The notes: generated from the sequence alone by a model not told the origin. Positions 1 through 11,156 are shown, numbered from the stretch's first letter. The stretch is DNA of 18,244 bases from an uncultured Eubacteriales bacterium (GCA_900542565.1 UQOC01000048.1:1-18244); one strand, 5' to 3'. Numbers and translations: made by a program.

Positions 1-114
1 GGGGTCGGTGGGGGCATGGAGGGAAGCGCTGAGGGACGGCCCCTTGCCGTCGACGACGAGCAGGTCCACGGAGTCGCCCAGATAGCGGGCGTTTTTGATA
101 AGAAGAGAGGACAT
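1..114 (-). CDS. pyrC: dihydroorotase, N-terminal fragment
   Basis: This is the first 38 codons of a gene that runs off the left edge on the minus strand. The ATG at 114-112 begins [20 protein letters not shown], which fits the N-terminal beta strands of dihydroorotase-type amidohydrolases. The catalytic metal-binding part lies outside the window. A GGAG ribosome binding site sits just before the start, and only 15 bases separate it from the pyrB stop. The two genes are therefore almost certainly co-transcribed, and pyrB followed by pyrC is a common proteobacterial arrangement. The enzyme closes carbamoyl-aspartate to dihydroorotate in pyrimidine synthesis. The identification rests on a short stretch plus its neighbour. 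Base composition matches pyrB and not the rest of the window. Confidence 0.7.
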   Translation of the reverse strand, partial: MSSLLIKNARYLGDSVDLLVVDGKGPSLSASLHAPTDP

Positions 115-129
115 CGGCGATCTCCGTTG

Positions 130-1020
130 TTAGAGGTTGTCCTTGATGTCGGGACGGGTGGCGAGGAGGTAGAGAACGGCCATGCGAACCGAAACCCCGG
201 CGGAGACCTGATCGAGGATCAGCGACTGGGAGCTGTCCGCCAGGGCGTCGGAAACGTCGAGTCCGCGCAGGATGGGGCCGGGGTGCATGATGTGTGCGCC
301 AGGCCTGGCCAATTCCATGTGGGCCGTGGTGAGGCAGAAGCGTTTGGAATATTCGCGCAGGTCGGGGAGCAGGCCCGCCTGCTGGCGTTCGAGCTGGAGG
401 CGCAGGCACATGACGGCGTCCATGTCGCGCACGGCTTTCTTGCTGTCCGTGTAGACCGTGACGGGCCAGTTGTCCACGCCCGCGGGCAGGAGGGTGCGCG
501 GGGCGCACAGGCTGACGTTCACGCCGAGCTTGGTGAGCAGCAGTACGTTGGAGCGGCAGACGCGGCTGTGGGCGCAGTCACCGAGGATAAGCAGGTTTTT
601 GCCCTTGAAGGCGTTCCGGTCGTGTCCCCAGACCTGACGCAGGGAAAAGGCGTCGAGCAGGGCCTGGGTGGGATGCGCGTGCCAGCCGTCCCCGGCGTTG
701 ACCACGCCGCAGTGCAGGCGTTCGGCAAGGAACTGGGCCGCGCCGCTGCTGGAATGGCGGATGACGATGACATCGGGGTTCATGGCCTGGAGGGTCAGGG
801 CCGTATCCTTCATGCTTTCGCCTTTCTGGAGGCTGGAACCGGATTTCGCCAGCCCGAAGGTGTCGGCGGAAAGGCGCTTGCCTGCCATGTCAAAAGAGGT
901 CTTGGTGCGGGTGCTCGGTTCGGCGAAGAAGAGGACGACGCTTTTTCCCTTGAGGATGGGGACTTTCTTGACTGGCCGGGAGTTGATTTCGTGCAGGTTT
1001 GCGGCAGTATCAAGCAGGTG
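130..1020 (-). CDS. pyrB: aspartate carbamoyltransferase catalytic chain, 5'-truncated at an assembly-like junction
   Basis: PyrB condenses carbamoyl phosphate with aspartate, the first committed step of pyrimidine synthesis. Visible family motifs in order are [14 protein letters not shown] (carbamoyl-phosphate loop STRT), SSLQKGES (active-site Lys loop), [17 protein letters not shown] (His and Gln of the active site), [20 protein letters not shown], and HPGPILRG near the C terminus. The ATG at 888 is internal: the reading frame continues upstream through [15 protein letters not shown] and [12 protein letters not shown] to about 1020, where the homology stops. Roughly the first 30 residues and the real start are missing. 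The stop is TAA at 132-130. High GC and GC-rich third positions look like Desulfovibrio and differ from everything after position 1020. The start is lost because unrelated sequence, sense lepA, abuts it. Confidence 0.9.
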   Translation of the reverse strand, partial: HLLDTAANLHEINSRPVKKVPILKGKSVVLFFAEPSTRTKTSFDMAGKRLSADTFGLAKSGSSLQKGESMKDTALTLQAMNPDVIVIRHSSSGAAQFLAERLHCGVVNAGDGWHAHPTQALLDAFSLRQVWGHDRNAFKGKNLLILGDCAHSRVCRSNVLLLTKLGVNVSLCAPRTLLPAGVDNWPVTVYTDSKKAVRDMDAVMCLRLQLERQQAGLLPDLREYSKRFCLTTAHMELARPGAHIMHPGPILRGLDVSDALADSSQSLILDQVSAGVSVRMAVLYLLATRPDIKDNL

Positions 1021-1022
1021 TC
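996..1022. other. chimeric junction between a Desulfovibrio-like contig and a Clostridia-like contig
   Basis: On the minus strand this stretch reads as PyrB ([10 protein letters not shown]). On the plus strand it reads as LepA (VCGSIKQV). Sequence to the left fits only pyrB and sequence to the right fits only lepA, so about 20 bases could belong to either gene. Base composition and codon usage change sharply here. Two housekeeping genes broken head to head with a short shared overlap is the usual signature of a misjoined assembly. Confidence 0.8.
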
Positions 1023-2025
1023 CGACGCCAGGGTGGGCGACACCATCACCCTTGAAAGCGACCCGGCAGACGAAATGCTACCGGGCTACAAGAAGGCCCA
1101 GTCCATGGTATACTGCGGTATCTATCCGGCCGAGGGAGAAAAATACGAGAATGTAAAAGACGCGCTGGAAAAACTCCAGGTCAACGACGCGGCCTTCAAC
1201 TTTGAGCCGGAGACTTCCACGGCGCTGGGCTTCGGCTTCCGCTGCGGCTTTCTGGGACTGCTCCACATGGAGATCATCGTGGAAAGGCTCGAAAGAGAAT
1301 TTGACCTGAGCGTCATCACCACATCTCCCAGCGTGATATACCGGGTGGTCAAGACCGACGGCACTGTGGAGATGATACAGAACCCGACCAATCTGCCGCC
1401 TCAGCAGGAGATAAGCTACATTGAGGAACCCATGGTCAAGGCTGACATAATGATACCGAAGGAATATGTGGGCAGCATAATGGAACTCTGCCAGGACAGG
1501 CGGGGCAAGATGCTCCATATGGAATATATAACCGAAAACCGGGTGCAGCTCCACTATGAGATGCCCCTCAACGAGGTCATATACGATTTCTTCGACGCCC
1601 TCAAATCCAAGACCAGAGGCTACGGCTCCCTTGACTACGAGTTTACCAGATACGAAAGGTCCAATGTGGTCAAGATGGACATCCTGCTCAACAAGGAGCT
1701 GGTGGACGCCTTTTCCATGATAGTCCACGAGTCAAAAGCCTATGCCAGAGGCCGGTTCGTCTGTGAAAAGCTCAAGGAGATAATCCCTATGCACCAGTTC
1801 GAGGTCCCTATCCAGGCGGCCATAGGACAGAAGGTCATAGCCAGAGAGACGGTCAAGGCCTACAGAAAGGATGTCATCGCCAAATGCTACGGCGGCGACA
1901 TCTCCAGGAAGAAAAAACTGCTGGAAAAGCAGAAAGAGGGCAAGAAGCGCATGAGGCAGTTCGGCACCGTGGAAGTGCCGCAGGAAGCCTTTACAGCCGT
2001 GCTCAAATACGACGAAAACAAATAG
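1003..2025 (+). CDS. lepA: elongation factor 4 (LepA), C-terminal part, 5' end missing
   Basis: LepA/EF4 is a ribosome-associated translational GTPase thought to act on stalled or back-translocating ribosomes. The visible part begins near [17 protein letters not shown], roughly mid-domain II, and includes the highly conserved [18 protein letters not shown] segment and the LepA-specific C-terminal domain ending [16 protein letters not shown]. About 340 residues are present against roughly 600 in the family, so the GTPase domain is absent. An open frame continues in phase back to position 16, but that stretch is antisense to pyrB/pyrC and contains nothing LepA-like. The true gene is cut at about 1000. 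hemW follows after 24 bases, and lepA-hemW is a conserved Firmicutes pair. The truncation is most likely an assembly artefact, not a real gene break. Confidence 0.93.
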   Translation, partial: GSIKQVSDARVGDTITLESDPADEMLPGYKKAQSMVYCGIYPAEGEKYENVKDALEKLQVNDAAFNFEPETSTALGFGFRCGFLGLLHMEIIVERLEREFDLSVITTSPSVIYRVVKTDGTVEMIQNPTNLPPQQEISYIEEPMVKADIMIPKEYVGSIMELCQDRRGKMLHMEYITENRVQLHYEMPLNEVIYDFFDALKSKTRGYGSLDYEFTRYERSNVVKMDILLNKELVDAFSMIVHESKAYARGRFVCEKLKEIIPMHQFEVPIQAAIGQKVIARETVKAYRKDVIAKCYGGDISRKKKLLEKQKEGKKRMRQFGTVEVPQEAFTAVLKYDENK

Positions 2026-2049
2026 GATCTTATAAGGACAGACGCAACA

Positions 2050-4742
<2,693 letters not shown>

Positions 4743-4829
4743 TCTTTATCACAGCCCGCTGACCGCAGCATGGGCAGGTCAGATACGAGAACTCCGGATA
4801 TAACATCAAAAATATGAAATGTAAAAAAC

Positions 4830-4872
4830 AAAAGCCGGGCAGCAGACGGGGAGAATCTGCCCGGCTTCTTTT
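4830..4872 (+). terminator. rho-independent terminator after glpK
   Basis: A perfect 11-base-pair stem (AAGCCGGGCAG paired with CTGCCCGGCTT, loop of 14) is followed by CTTTT. It lies about 90 bases after the glpK stop and closes the lepA-hemW-glpK transcript. Confidence 0.88.
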
Positions 4873-4916
4873 GCACTGCGCCGCCTATGCCTCAAATGTC
4901 GAAACAATAGTTTTTC

Positions 4917-4945
4917 TTGAAAAAAATGTCGTAATGTTATACACT
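4917..4945 (+). promoter_or_regulatory. sigma-A type promoter for the small membrane protein
   Basis: TTGAAA (4917-4922) and TACACT (4940-4945) are 17 bases apart, and an overlapping TATACA gives a shorter spacing. The site follows the glpK terminator and precedes the small ORF by about 50 bases. The -35 match is good and the -10 match is moderate. Confidence 0.5.
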
Positions 4946-4993
4946 ATCCACAGGTAATATACAGGAATCAGATTCAGAAAGGAAAATTTTAAA

Positions 4994-5266
4994 ATGGACA
5001 ATAACAAGAACACCTTATCTATCGCAGCGCTGGTGCTGGGTATAGTCGGGATCATATTTGACTTTATTTATGCCATCGTTGGTCTGGTGGCCGGCATAGT
5101 GGGCATAGTGCTTGCCGTGAAGGCGAGAAAGACAGAAAATGCTGTAGGGATGGCTACAGGAGGGCTTATCTGTTCTATCATAGCTGTTGCCCTGGCTGCC
5201 ATAATGGTCTTTGTGGCCATCTGCACTGTAGGCCTTTTCGCTACTGCTTTGTATGGGATGATGTAA
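4994..5266 (+). CDS. small two-helix membrane protein, DUF4190-like
   Basis: This is a 90-residue protein of unknown function. It has a short hydrophilic start (MDNNKNTLS), a glycine-rich hydrophobic segment (residues about 8-42) with GIVGI repeats ending in a KARKTE loop, and a second long hydrophobic stretch (about 52-88). The pattern SIAALVLGIVGI followed by a basic turn and G-x-A-x-GGLI is typical of DUF4190-type proteins, which are common in Gram-positive bacteria and have no established role. AAGGAAAA precedes the ATG. It has its own promoter upstream and a terminator directly after the stop, so it is probably transcribed alone. Nothing in the sequence links it to a neighbouring pathway. 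Confidence 0.8.
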   Translation: MDNNKNTLSIAALVLGIVGIIFDFIYAIVGLVAGIVGIVLAVKARKTENAVGMATGGLICSIIAVALAAIMVFVAICTVGLFATALYGMM

Positions 5267-5293
5267 AAAGAAGTCTCTGGACTTCTTTTTTTG
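5265..5293 (+). terminator. rho-independent terminator after the small membrane protein
   Basis: The stem AAAAAGAAGTC / GACTTCTTTTT with a four-base loop runs straight into a T tract. It begins inside the TAA stop codon at 5264-5266. The A and T tracts make it potentially bidirectional. Confidence 0.8.
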
Positions 5294-5318
5294 TATGCCC
5301 TGTCAGCAAAGGTGAACT

Positions 5319-6050
5319 ATGGATTTGAAAAGATGTCTTGCAGCATTGGGATATGAAGCAACATGGTATTCGATTTTAGGCTGTGCCGGTCTTGCCGCAG
5401 CTTTTTTGCTGTGCTACGCAAGGAGACGCCGTTTTGGAATACCTGGAGATGATGTGGTGAACATGACGGCCTATGCCATATTGGGATCCCTTGCAGGGGC
5501 AAAGCTCCTGGCTCTGGCCTGTGCGGCTCCTGATCTGATACAAAACTGGGACAGGATAGTATGGAATCTGAAAACGATAGAAATACTTATCGGTACCGGA
5601 TTTGTCTTTTACGGCGGGCTGATAGGATGTATCATAGCGATCCGTATTTACTGCCGGACTTACGGGACGGACCTGGAAGATTCCCTTGAAATGACAGCGC
5701 CGGCGATACCGCTTTTTCATATTTTCGGACGGATAGGATGCTATACTGCCGGCTGCTGCGGAGGTATAGGCGGTTTTCCTCTGCAGCTTGTGGAGGCGGC
5801 CATAAACCTTGTCATATTTTCGGTCCTTATAATGATCCAGAACAGGGGGGCATTTAAGGGAAGGACCATATATTGCTATTTTATCATGTATCCGGTATGC
5901 AGGTTTATCCTGGAATTTTTCAGGGGAGATCCGGAAAGAGGGTTCATCGGGCCGCTGTCCGTATCTCAGTGGATTTCCCTGATTTTTCTTTTCATCGGGG
6001 TAAAAAATCTTCTCCCGGTTTTTCACAAAAAACACACAAAAATATTCTAA
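5319..6050 (+). CDS. prolipoprotein diacylglyceryl transferase (Lgt) family membrane protein, divergent
   Basis: This is a 243-residue polytopic membrane protein with the overall Lgt layout. FVFYGGLIGC at residues 95-104 stands where Lgt has HGGL, FGRIGCYTAGCC at 136-147 corresponds to the Lgt signature GRIGNFxNGE, and CRFILEFFRGD at 194-204 carries the C-terminal arginine. Lgt transfers diacylglycerol from phosphatidylglycerol to the lipobox cysteine of prolipoproteins. Here the catalytic histidine position is Tyr98, and the signature Asn and Glu positions are Cys. It may therefore be a paralogue with another activity and not the housekeeping enzyme. AAAGGTGA lies about five bases before the ATG. 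No terminator separates it from the heat-shock promoter 8 bases downstream. I leave the symbol empty for that reason. Confidence 0.78.
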   Translation: MDLKRCLAALGYEATWYSILGCAGLAAAFLLCYARRRRFGIPGDDVVNMTAYAILGSLAGAKLLALACAAPDLIQNWDRIVWNLKTIEILIGTGFVFYGGLIGCIIAIRIYCRTYGTDLEDSLEMTAPAIPLFHIFGRIGCYTAGCCGGIGGFPLQLVEAAINLVIFSVLIMIQNRGAFKGRTIYCYFIMYPVCRFILEFFRGDPERGFIGPLSVSQWISLIFLFIGVKNLLPVFHKKHTKIF

Positions 6051-6057
6051 ATATCTA

Positions 6058-6086
6058 TTGACAATACGGGGCCTGAGTAGTATCTT
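6058..6086 (+). promoter_or_regulatory. heat-shock operon promoter
   Basis: A consensus TTGACA (6058-6063) is separated by 17 bases from TATCTT (6081-6086), directly ahead of CIRCE. This is the vegetative-type promoter that HrcA represses. The predicted transcript begins within or just before the operator. Confidence 0.8.
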
Positions 6087-6097
6087 ATATTTAGTGG

Positions 6098-6124
6098 TTA
6101 GCACTCTATCAGTGCGAGTGCTAA
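6098..6124 (+). promoter_or_regulatory. CIRCE operator (HrcA binding site)
   Basis: TTAGCACTC and GAGTGCTAA are a perfect 9-base inverted repeat around a 9-base spacer, identical to the CIRCE consensus. It lies between the promoter and the hrcA start. HrcA, helped by GroEL in known systems, binds it and represses the operon until heat shock. I saw no second copy in the window. Confidence 0.98.
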
Positions 6125-6144
6125 CAAAAAGGAAGGAGGAAGCT

Positions 6145-7197
6145 ATGGATCTGACAGAACGCAAGCTAAAGATATTGCAAGCTATCATAAGCGATTATGT
6201 CAAGACCGCCGAACCGGTGGGCTCCAGAACTCTTTCCAAAAAATATGATCTTGGCATCAGTCCGGCGACCATAAGGAACGAGATGGCAGATCTTGAGGAA
6301 ATGGGTTATCTTACGCACCCTCATACTTCGGCGGGCAGAGTACCGTCAGACGCAGCGTACAGACTATATGTCAATGCGCTGATGGAAAAAAAAGAACTTT
6401 CCAGAGAAGAAAAAAATATCATAGCCCAGAGACTCCGCTCCAATGTGAACGAGTTTGAAAAGACCATAGAACATGCGGCCAGCGTGCTTTCGGAGATCAC
6501 AAACCTTACTTCGTTTGCATTGACTCCGGCGCAGAACAAAGATGCCCTCAGGTTCATCAACCTTCTGCCGGTGGATGAAGATACGGTGGTCATGATGATC
6601 GTTGCAGAAAGCGGCAAGATATCCAACAAGGTCATACATCTGAAAGTACCTTATACAGAGGAGAATCTCCACCTTTTGTCCAAGGCCATGACATACAATT
6701 ACAAAGGCAAGAGCATAAGCCAGGTCCTTACCGATAATATAATAGAGAATTTCCATACTGATATAGCCGCCATGAGCGGGCTGGCAAAGGATGTCATGCC
6801 AAACTTCATGAGGACTCTGGAAGATATGTTAAATGTCAACCTATATATGGAAGGGCTGACCAATATCTTCGATATACCGGAGTACAGCGACCTTAAAAAA
6901 GCCAAGAGCTTCATCGAGATGCTCAGCCAGAAAGAGGATTTTACCAGAAAACTCATGGAAAGAGAGGACGGTGTGATCGTCACCATAGGCGAGGAAAACG
7001 CAGACGATATAATGAATGACTGTGCGCTCATAACCGCCACATACCATGTGGACGGCAAGCTTGTGGGCAAGATCGGTGTCATAGGGCCGACAAGGATGCG
7101 GTACGGAGAAGTTACTTCGATAATCGAATATCTGACCGATAATTTAAGCAACACATTTAAACTGGAAAGCGGAGGTAATGAGGAAGATGAGAGATGA
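6145..7197 (+). CDS. hrcA: heat-inducible transcription repressor HrcA
   Basis: HrcA represses class I heat-shock genes through CIRCE. The 350-residue protein has an N-terminal winged helix (residues 1-75) with VGSRTLSKKYDLGISPATIR, EMADLEEMGYLTHPHTSAGR and VPSDAAYRLYV, followed by a GAF-like dimerisation region and a C-terminal domain with VTIGEEN and IGVIGPTRMRY. The ATG at 6145 has AAGGAGGA five bases upstream. An upstream in-frame start at 6058 would place the promoter and CIRCE inside the coding region, so I reject it. The gene is first in hrcA-grpE-dnaK-dnaJ and overlaps grpE slightly, which suggests translational coupling. It should be autoregulated through the adjacent CIRCE. Confidence 0.97.
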   Translation: MDLTERKLKILQAIISDYVKTAEPVGSRTLSKKYDLGISPATIRNEMADLEEMGYLTHPHTSAGRVPSDAAYRLYVNALMEKKELSREEKNIIAQRLRSNVNEFEKTIEHAASVLSEITNLTSFALTPAQNKDALRFINLLPVDEDTVVMMIVAESGKISNKVIHLKVPYTEENLHLLSKAMTYNYKGKSISQVLTDNIIENFHTDIAAMSGLAKDVMPNFMRTLEDMLNVNLYMEGLTNIFDIPEYSDLKKAKSFIEMLSQKEDFTRKLMEREDGVIVTIGEENADDIMNDCALITATYHVDGKLVGKIGVIGPTRMRYGEVTSIIEYLTDNLSNTFKLESGGNEEDER

Positions 7198-7810
7198 CGC
7201 CACCAAAAAGGGGAAACAGGTAGAAGACAAGGAAAAAGAGACCGAAGCCAAGACAGCTGACGCAGAGGCTGAAAAGACATGTGAGAGCATTCAGTCAGAC
7301 GAAGCTGATAAAGACGAAACGGCAAAAGAGGAACCTGCCGGAACAGCAGAGCAGGACGAAGAACCGCACAAGTCGGAAAAGCCAAAGGAAAACAGCGAGG
7401 AAGAAGCGCTGAACGCCAAGTATCTGAGGCTCATGGCCGATTTCCAGAACTTCAAGCGGAGGACCGAAAAAGAAAAAAGCGACATTTACGCGTTTGCCAA
7501 TGAGAAGATCATAAGCGAACTGCTTAATGTGATAGATAACTTTGAAAGAGCTCTTGACGCAGGCAATGCGGAAGACAGCTTCTACAAAGGAATGGAAATG
7601 ATCTTGAAGCAGCTCCAGGGAGTGCTTGAAAAAGCGGGAGCCAGCGAGATCGCGGCTTTGGGAGAGGAATTTGACCCTAACTTCCACAATGCCGTAATGA
7701 CTGAGGACTCGGACGAGTACGAAAGCGGAAAAGTCACGGAAGTCCTTCAGAAGGGGTATGTTTTAAACAATAAAGTAATCAGACCTTCCATGGTGAAGGT
7801 TGCAAAGTAA
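7187..7810 (+). CDS. grpE: nucleotide exchange factor GrpE
   Basis: GrpE drives ADP release from DnaK in the cytoplasm. The protein has a long, acidic, Lys/Glu-rich N-terminal tail (about residues 1-75, probably flexible). After this comes the coiled-coil LMADFQNFKRRTEKEK and the C-terminal wing with GEEFDPNFHNAV, VTEVLQKGYVLNNKVIRPSMVKV. The start is ambiguous. The ATG at 7178 is only two bases after GGAGG, while the ATG at 7187 has an 11-base spacing plus AGGAAG nearby; I prefer 7187. Either start overlaps the end of hrcA. The dnaK start follows the stop by 15 bases. At about 207 residues the length is usual for Gram-positive GrpE. Confidence 0.96.
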   Translation: MRDDATKKGKQVEDKEKETEAKTADAEAEKTCESIQSDEADKDETAKEEPAGTAEQDEEPHKSEKPKENSEEEALNAKYLRLMADFQNFKRRTEKEKSDIYAFANEKIISELLNVIDNFERALDAGNAEDSFYKGMEMILKQLQGVLEKAGASEIAALGEEFDPNFHNAVMTEDSDEYESGKVTEVLQKGYVLNNKVIRPSMVKVAK

Positions 7811-7825
7811 CAGGAGGAAACTGAA

Positions 7826-9700
7826 ATGGCAAAGGTAATAGGTATTGACTTAGGAACAACAAACTCTTGCGTCGCGGTTTTGGAAGGCGGCGAACCGACA
7901 GTTATAGCTAATTCGGAGGGAATGAGAACCACCCCGTCCGTAGTGGGATTCAAGAAAGACGGCGAGAGGCTCGTAGGTGAGACTGCCAAGAGACAGGCCG
8001 TGACCAATCCCGACAGGACCATTTCTTCCATAAAGAGACATATGGGTGAAAACTATAAAGTGACCATTGACGGAAAGGACTACACACCGCAGGACATTTC
8101 CGCCATGATCCTCACCAAACTTAAAAACGATGCTGAAAGCTATCTGGGAGAAAAGGTAACGGAAGCTGTTATAACAGTACCGGCTTACTTCTCAGATGCT
8201 CAGAAACAGGCCACCAAAGACGCCGGAAGGATAGCCGGACTTGATGTTAAGAGGATCATCAACGAGCCTACAGCCGCTTCACTGGCCTACGGCCTTGACA
8301 AGGAGGAAGGCTCCCACAAGATCCTGGTATACGACCTGGGCGGAGGTACATTCGATGTATCCATCCTTGAACTGGGAGACGGAGTATTTGAAGTGCTGGC
8401 CACCAACGGCGACACTCACCTGGGCGGCGATGACTTTGACGAAGTCATCTTGAACTACCTGGCAGACAATTTCGCCAAGGAGCATGGCGTTGACCTGAGA
8501 GCCGACAAGATGGCTCTCCAGAGACTGAAAGAAGCCGCTGAAAAGGCCAAGAAAGAGCTTTCAAGCTCACAGACCACCAACATCAACCTGCCGTTCATCA
8601 CGGTTACGGCAGACGGTCCTCTCCACATGAATGTGGATCTGACGAGAGCCAAATTTGATCAGCTGACCGAACACCTGGTACAGAGGACCATAGAGCCTAT
8701 GAAGAAAGCCATGGCTGACGCCGGCGTTACCAACGCAGACATCTCCAAGGTGATCCTGGTAGGCGGTTCCACAAGAATCCCGGCAGTTCAGGAAGCCGTA
8801 AAGAAAGTTACCGGCAAAGAGCCGTTCAAGGGTATTAACCCGGATGAGTGTGTAGCCATCGGAGCAGCTATCCAGGCCGGCGTACTGACCGGAGAAGTTC
8901 ACGATGTACTGCTGCTGGATGTAACTCCGCTGTCCCTGTCCATAGAGACTCTGGGCGGAGTAGCCACCAAGCTCATCGAGAGGAACACCACAATTCCTAC
9001 CAAGAAGAGCCAGATATTCTCCACAGCAGCCGACAATCAGACTGCCGTTGATATCCATGTAATGCAGGGTGAAAGAGAAATGGCCAGAGACAATACTACC
9101 CTGGGAAGATTCCAGCTTACCGGCATAGCTCCGGCTCCTCGCGGAATCCCTCAGATTGAAGTTACTTTCGATATCGACGCCAACGGTATCGTAAATGTAA
9201 GCGCCAAGGACATGGGAACCGGCAAGGAACAGAGCATAACCATCACCTCATCGACCAACCTTTCCGAGGATGAGATCCAGAGGAAGGTAAAAGAGGCTGA
9301 GCAGTATGCCGAAGAAGATAAGAAGAGAAAAGAAGAAGTAGAGATCAGGAACAGGGCTGAATCCCTGATATACGAAACCGAGAAATCAGTAAAAGAACTG
9401 GGCGACAAGCTGTCCGAACAGGAAAAGACCGAGATCAACGACGCCAAGGATCAGCTCCAGGCCGTTATGAACAACGGAACCGTTGATCAGATCAAAGAGA
9501 AGACAGAAGCCCTTACAGAAAAATTCCACATCATCTCAACTAAACTTTACCAGCAGGCTCAGAACGCCGGAGCTGCCGGAGCAGAAGGAGCAGCAGGAGC
9601 CGGCCCTCAGGGCGGAGCTGCCGGAGCTCAGAGCGGTCCTGCCGACGACAATGTTGTCGATGCCGATTATGAAGTAGTGGACGACGATAAGGATAAATAA
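7826..9700 (+). CDS. dnaK: molecular chaperone DnaK (Hsp70)
   Basis: DnaK is the ATP-driven Hsp70 that binds exposed hydrophobic segments of proteins together with DnaJ and GrpE. The 624-residue protein has [12 protein letters not shown] at residues 4-15, [22 protein letters not shown], the phosphate loop [21 protein letters not shown], the interdomain linker [11 protein letters not shown], the substrate-binding beta domain, and the alpha-helical lid. The tail is Ala/Gly-rich and ends in an acidic stretch ([15 protein letters not shown]). The nucleotide-binding domain is the shorter Gram-positive form. GGAGGAAA precedes the ATG by eight bases. Codon use is more selective than in neighbouring genes, with fewer ATA codons, as expected for a highly expressed chaperone. 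Confidence 0.99.
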   Translation: MAKVIGIDLGTTNSCVAVLEGGEPTVIANSEGMRTTPSVVGFKKDGERLVGETAKRQAVTNPDRTISSIKRHMGENYKVTIDGKDYTPQDISAMILTKLKNDAESYLGEKVTEAVITVPAYFSDAQKQATKDAGRIAGLDVKRIINEPTAASLAYGLDKEEGSHKILVYDLGGGTFDVSILELGDGVFEVLATNGDTHLGGDDFDEVILNYLADNFAKEHGVDLRADKMALQRLKEAAEKAKKELSSSQTTNINLPFITVTADGPLHMNVDLTRAKFDQLTEHLVQRTIEPMKKAMADAGVTNADISKVILVGGSTRIPAVQEAVKKVTGKEPFKGINPDECVAIGAAIQAGVLTGEVHDVLLLDVTPLSLSIETLGGVATKLIERNTTIPTKKSQIFSTAADNQTAVDIHVMQGEREMARDNTTLGRFQLTGIAPAPRGIPQIEVTFDIDANGIVNVSAKDMGTGKEQSITITSSTNLSEDEIQRKVKEAEQYAEEDKKRKEEVEIRNRAESLIYETEKSVKELGDKLSEQEKTEINDAKDQLQAVMNNGTVDQIKEKTEALTEKFHIISTKLYQQAQNAGAAGAEGAAGAGPQGGAAGAQSGPADDNVVDADYEVVDDDKDK

Positions 9701-9720
9701 AATAAAAAAATCCCGCTGAT

Positions 9721-9756
9721 AAAATCGCCTGCGGCATCTGATCCACAGGCGATTTT
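9721..9756 (+). terminator. hairpin between dnaK and dnaJ, possible attenuator
   Basis: AAAATCGCCTG and CAGGCGATTTT form a perfect 11-base-pair stem around a 14-base loop, ending in only four T residues. It sits 20 bases after the dnaK stop and 23 before the dnaJ start. It could partly terminate transcription or protect the dnaK message end, giving more DnaK than DnaJ. The short T run makes full termination unlikely. Confidence 0.6.
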
Positions 9757-9779
9757 GCGGCGTATGCAGAGGTTATGAT

Positions 9780-10931
9780 ATGGCAGAAAAAAGAGATTAT
9801 TATGAAGTGCTTGGCTTGAAAAAGGGAGCCAGTGAGGATGAGATAAAGAAGGCTTTCAGAAAGATGGCCATGAAATATCATCCTGACAAAAACCCGGGTG
9901 ACAAGAAAGCCGAAGAAAAGTTCAAAGAGATAAACGAGGCTTACAGCGTGTTGTCTGACCCTGATAAAAAGAGCAAGTACGACAGGTTCGGCCATGCAGG
10001 AGTAGACCCAAACGCAGGTTTCGGAGGAGGAGCCGGCGGCTTCAGCGGTTTCGGCGGATTCGACGATATATTCGACATGTTCGGAGACATGTTCGGCGGC
10101 GGATTCGGAGGGAGTGCAGGCCGCAGGAGACAGGCAAACCAGCCGAAAAAAGGCAGAGACCTGCAGAAGGCTATAACCATCACCTTTGAAGAAGCGGCAT
10201 TCGGTACAAAGAAAGAAGTTGAGATAAGTAAATATGTTACATGTACTACATGTAACGGGGAAGGGACAAAACCGGGAACATCCAAGAGGACATGTCCGAA
10301 ATGCGGAGGTTCCGGCCAGATCTCGCAGACACAGAGGACGCCGTTCGGTCAGTTCCAGAGCGTGACCACCTGCGACCAGTGCGGGGGAAGCGGCAAGATA
10401 ATTGATGAGCCTTGTCCGGAATGTAAAGGAACAGGCCGTGTAAGAAAGAACATAAAGATATCCATAGACATCCCTGCCGGTGTGGACAATGAGAGCGTCA
10501 TTCCCATCAGAGGGCAGGGAGAACCAGGGACCAACGGCGGTCCAGCCGGAGATCTGTATATAGTGATCTCCGTAAAGCCACACAAGCTGTTTACAAGACA
10601 TGGAGACGACCTTTATATCGACATGCCGGTAAGCTTCGATCAGGCTGCCCTGGGTGCGGAACTGATAGTTCCTACCTTGGAAGGAAAAGTTTCCTACAAG
10701 ATCCCGGCGGGAACACAGCCGGGTACGGTATTCAGGCTCAGAGATAAGGGCATCAAACATCTTCGCCGTGAATCCAAGGGAGATCTTTATGTGAAGATCA
10801 ACCTGGAAGTACCGACCAAACTCAACGGCAAGCAAAAGAAAGCCATAACCGAAATGGCTAAAGTTATCTCAGAGGATTGCTACCAGAAAAAAGGCGGTTT
10901 TGCAGAAAAACTGAAAGAGATGTTTAAGTAG
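9780..10931 (+). CDS. dnaJ: co-chaperone DnaJ (Hsp40, type I)
   Basis: DnaJ delivers substrates to DnaK and stimulates its ATPase. The 383-residue protein has all class I domains. These are a J domain (1-70) with HPD at 34-36, a Gly/Phe-rich linker (about 75-125), and four CxxCxGxG zinc-binding repeats ([32 protein letters not shown], about 154-222). Two C-terminal peptide-binding barrels follow, containing [19 protein letters not shown] and [11 protein letters not shown]. An AGAGG precedes the ATG. The intergenic hairpin upstream may lower its level relative to DnaK. It is the last gene of the CIRCE operon. In many Firmicutes prmA follows directly, but here it is about 6.3 kb further on. Confidence 0.99.
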   Translation: MAEKRDYYEVLGLKKGASEDEIKKAFRKMAMKYHPDKNPGDKKAEEKFKEINEAYSVLSDPDKKSKYDRFGHAGVDPNAGFGGGAGGFSGFGGFDDIFDMFGDMFGGGFGGSAGRRRQANQPKKGRDLQKAITITFEEAAFGTKKEVEISKYVTCTTCNGEGTKPGTSKRTCPKCGGSGQISQTQRTPFGQFQSVTTCDQCGGSGKIIDEPCPECKGTGRVRKNIKISIDIPAGVDNESVIPIRGQGEPGTNGGPAGDLYIVISVKPHKLFTRHGDDLYIDMPVSFDQAALGAELIVPTLEGKVSYKIPAGTQPGTVFRLRDKGIKHLRRESKGDLYVKINLEVPTKLNGKQKKAITEMAKVISEDCYQKKGGFAEKLKEMFK

Positions 10932-11002
10932 ACAGCCGCAGGGCGCTGCGGCACATTTGCAGCGGCAGGTCCCGCAGCCGGCTGGGCCGGCTATTGGGGA
11001 CG
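10932..11002 (+). repeat. GC-rich hairpin cluster after dnaJ
   Basis: Two compact stem-loops follow the dnaJ stop: GCCGCAG-GGCG-CTGCGGC (10935-10952) and AGCCGGC-TGG-GCCGGCT (10976-10992). Neither has a T tract, so they look like mRNA-end structures and not terminators. Local GC content is well above that of the flanking genes. Confidence 0.6.
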
Positions 11003-11035
11003 GCCACGGAACGACACTGAAAGAAATAGATTTTC

Positions 11036-11088
11036 AAAGCAAAAAGACAGAGAAACTGGATCTTTTCTGGCTTTTTGCTTTATTTTTT
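11036..11088 (+). terminator. rho-independent terminator of the heat-shock operon
   Basis: AAAGCAAAAAG (11036-11046) pairs perfectly with CTTTTTGCTTT (11071-11081), with further partial pairing inside (CAGAGAA with TTTTCTG), and is followed by ATTTTTT. It lies about 105 bases after dnaJ. The A-rich upstream arm could let it work on the other strand as well. Confidence 0.85.
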
Positions 11089-11156
11089 GCCGGGATCCCG
11101 GCAGATCAAGGCGTTTGAAAAAACGATAAAAAAATAACAAATATGAGGCAAAAGTA

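Noticed and set aside
1078..1728. A 216-residue minus-strand frame opposite lepA
   Set aside because: It is the complement of a highly conserved LepA region with no motif of its own and no start signal.
16..2025. A continuous 669-residue reading frame spanning both halves of the join
   Set aside because: Its first 330 or so residues are antisense to clear pyrB and pyrC and resemble no protein. Only the part from about 1003 is LepA. The frame is open because GC-rich DNA has few stops.
6058..6144. An upstream in-frame start that would lengthen HrcA by 29 residues
   Set aside because: It would begin within the TTGACA box and translate through the promoter and CIRCE. The ATG at 6145 has a strong ribosome binding site and the normal HrcA N terminus.
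5376..6188. A 270-residue minus-strand frame opposite the Lgt-like gene
   Set aside because: It crosses the heat-shock promoter, CIRCE and the hrcA start, and it is very basic and aromatic with no domain. Lgt motifs are on the plus strand.
9540..10835. A 431-residue minus-strand reading frame across the end of dnaK and most of dnaJ
   Set aside because: It lies opposite two unmistakable chaperone genes, has no ribosome binding site, and its composition is that of an antisense shadow.
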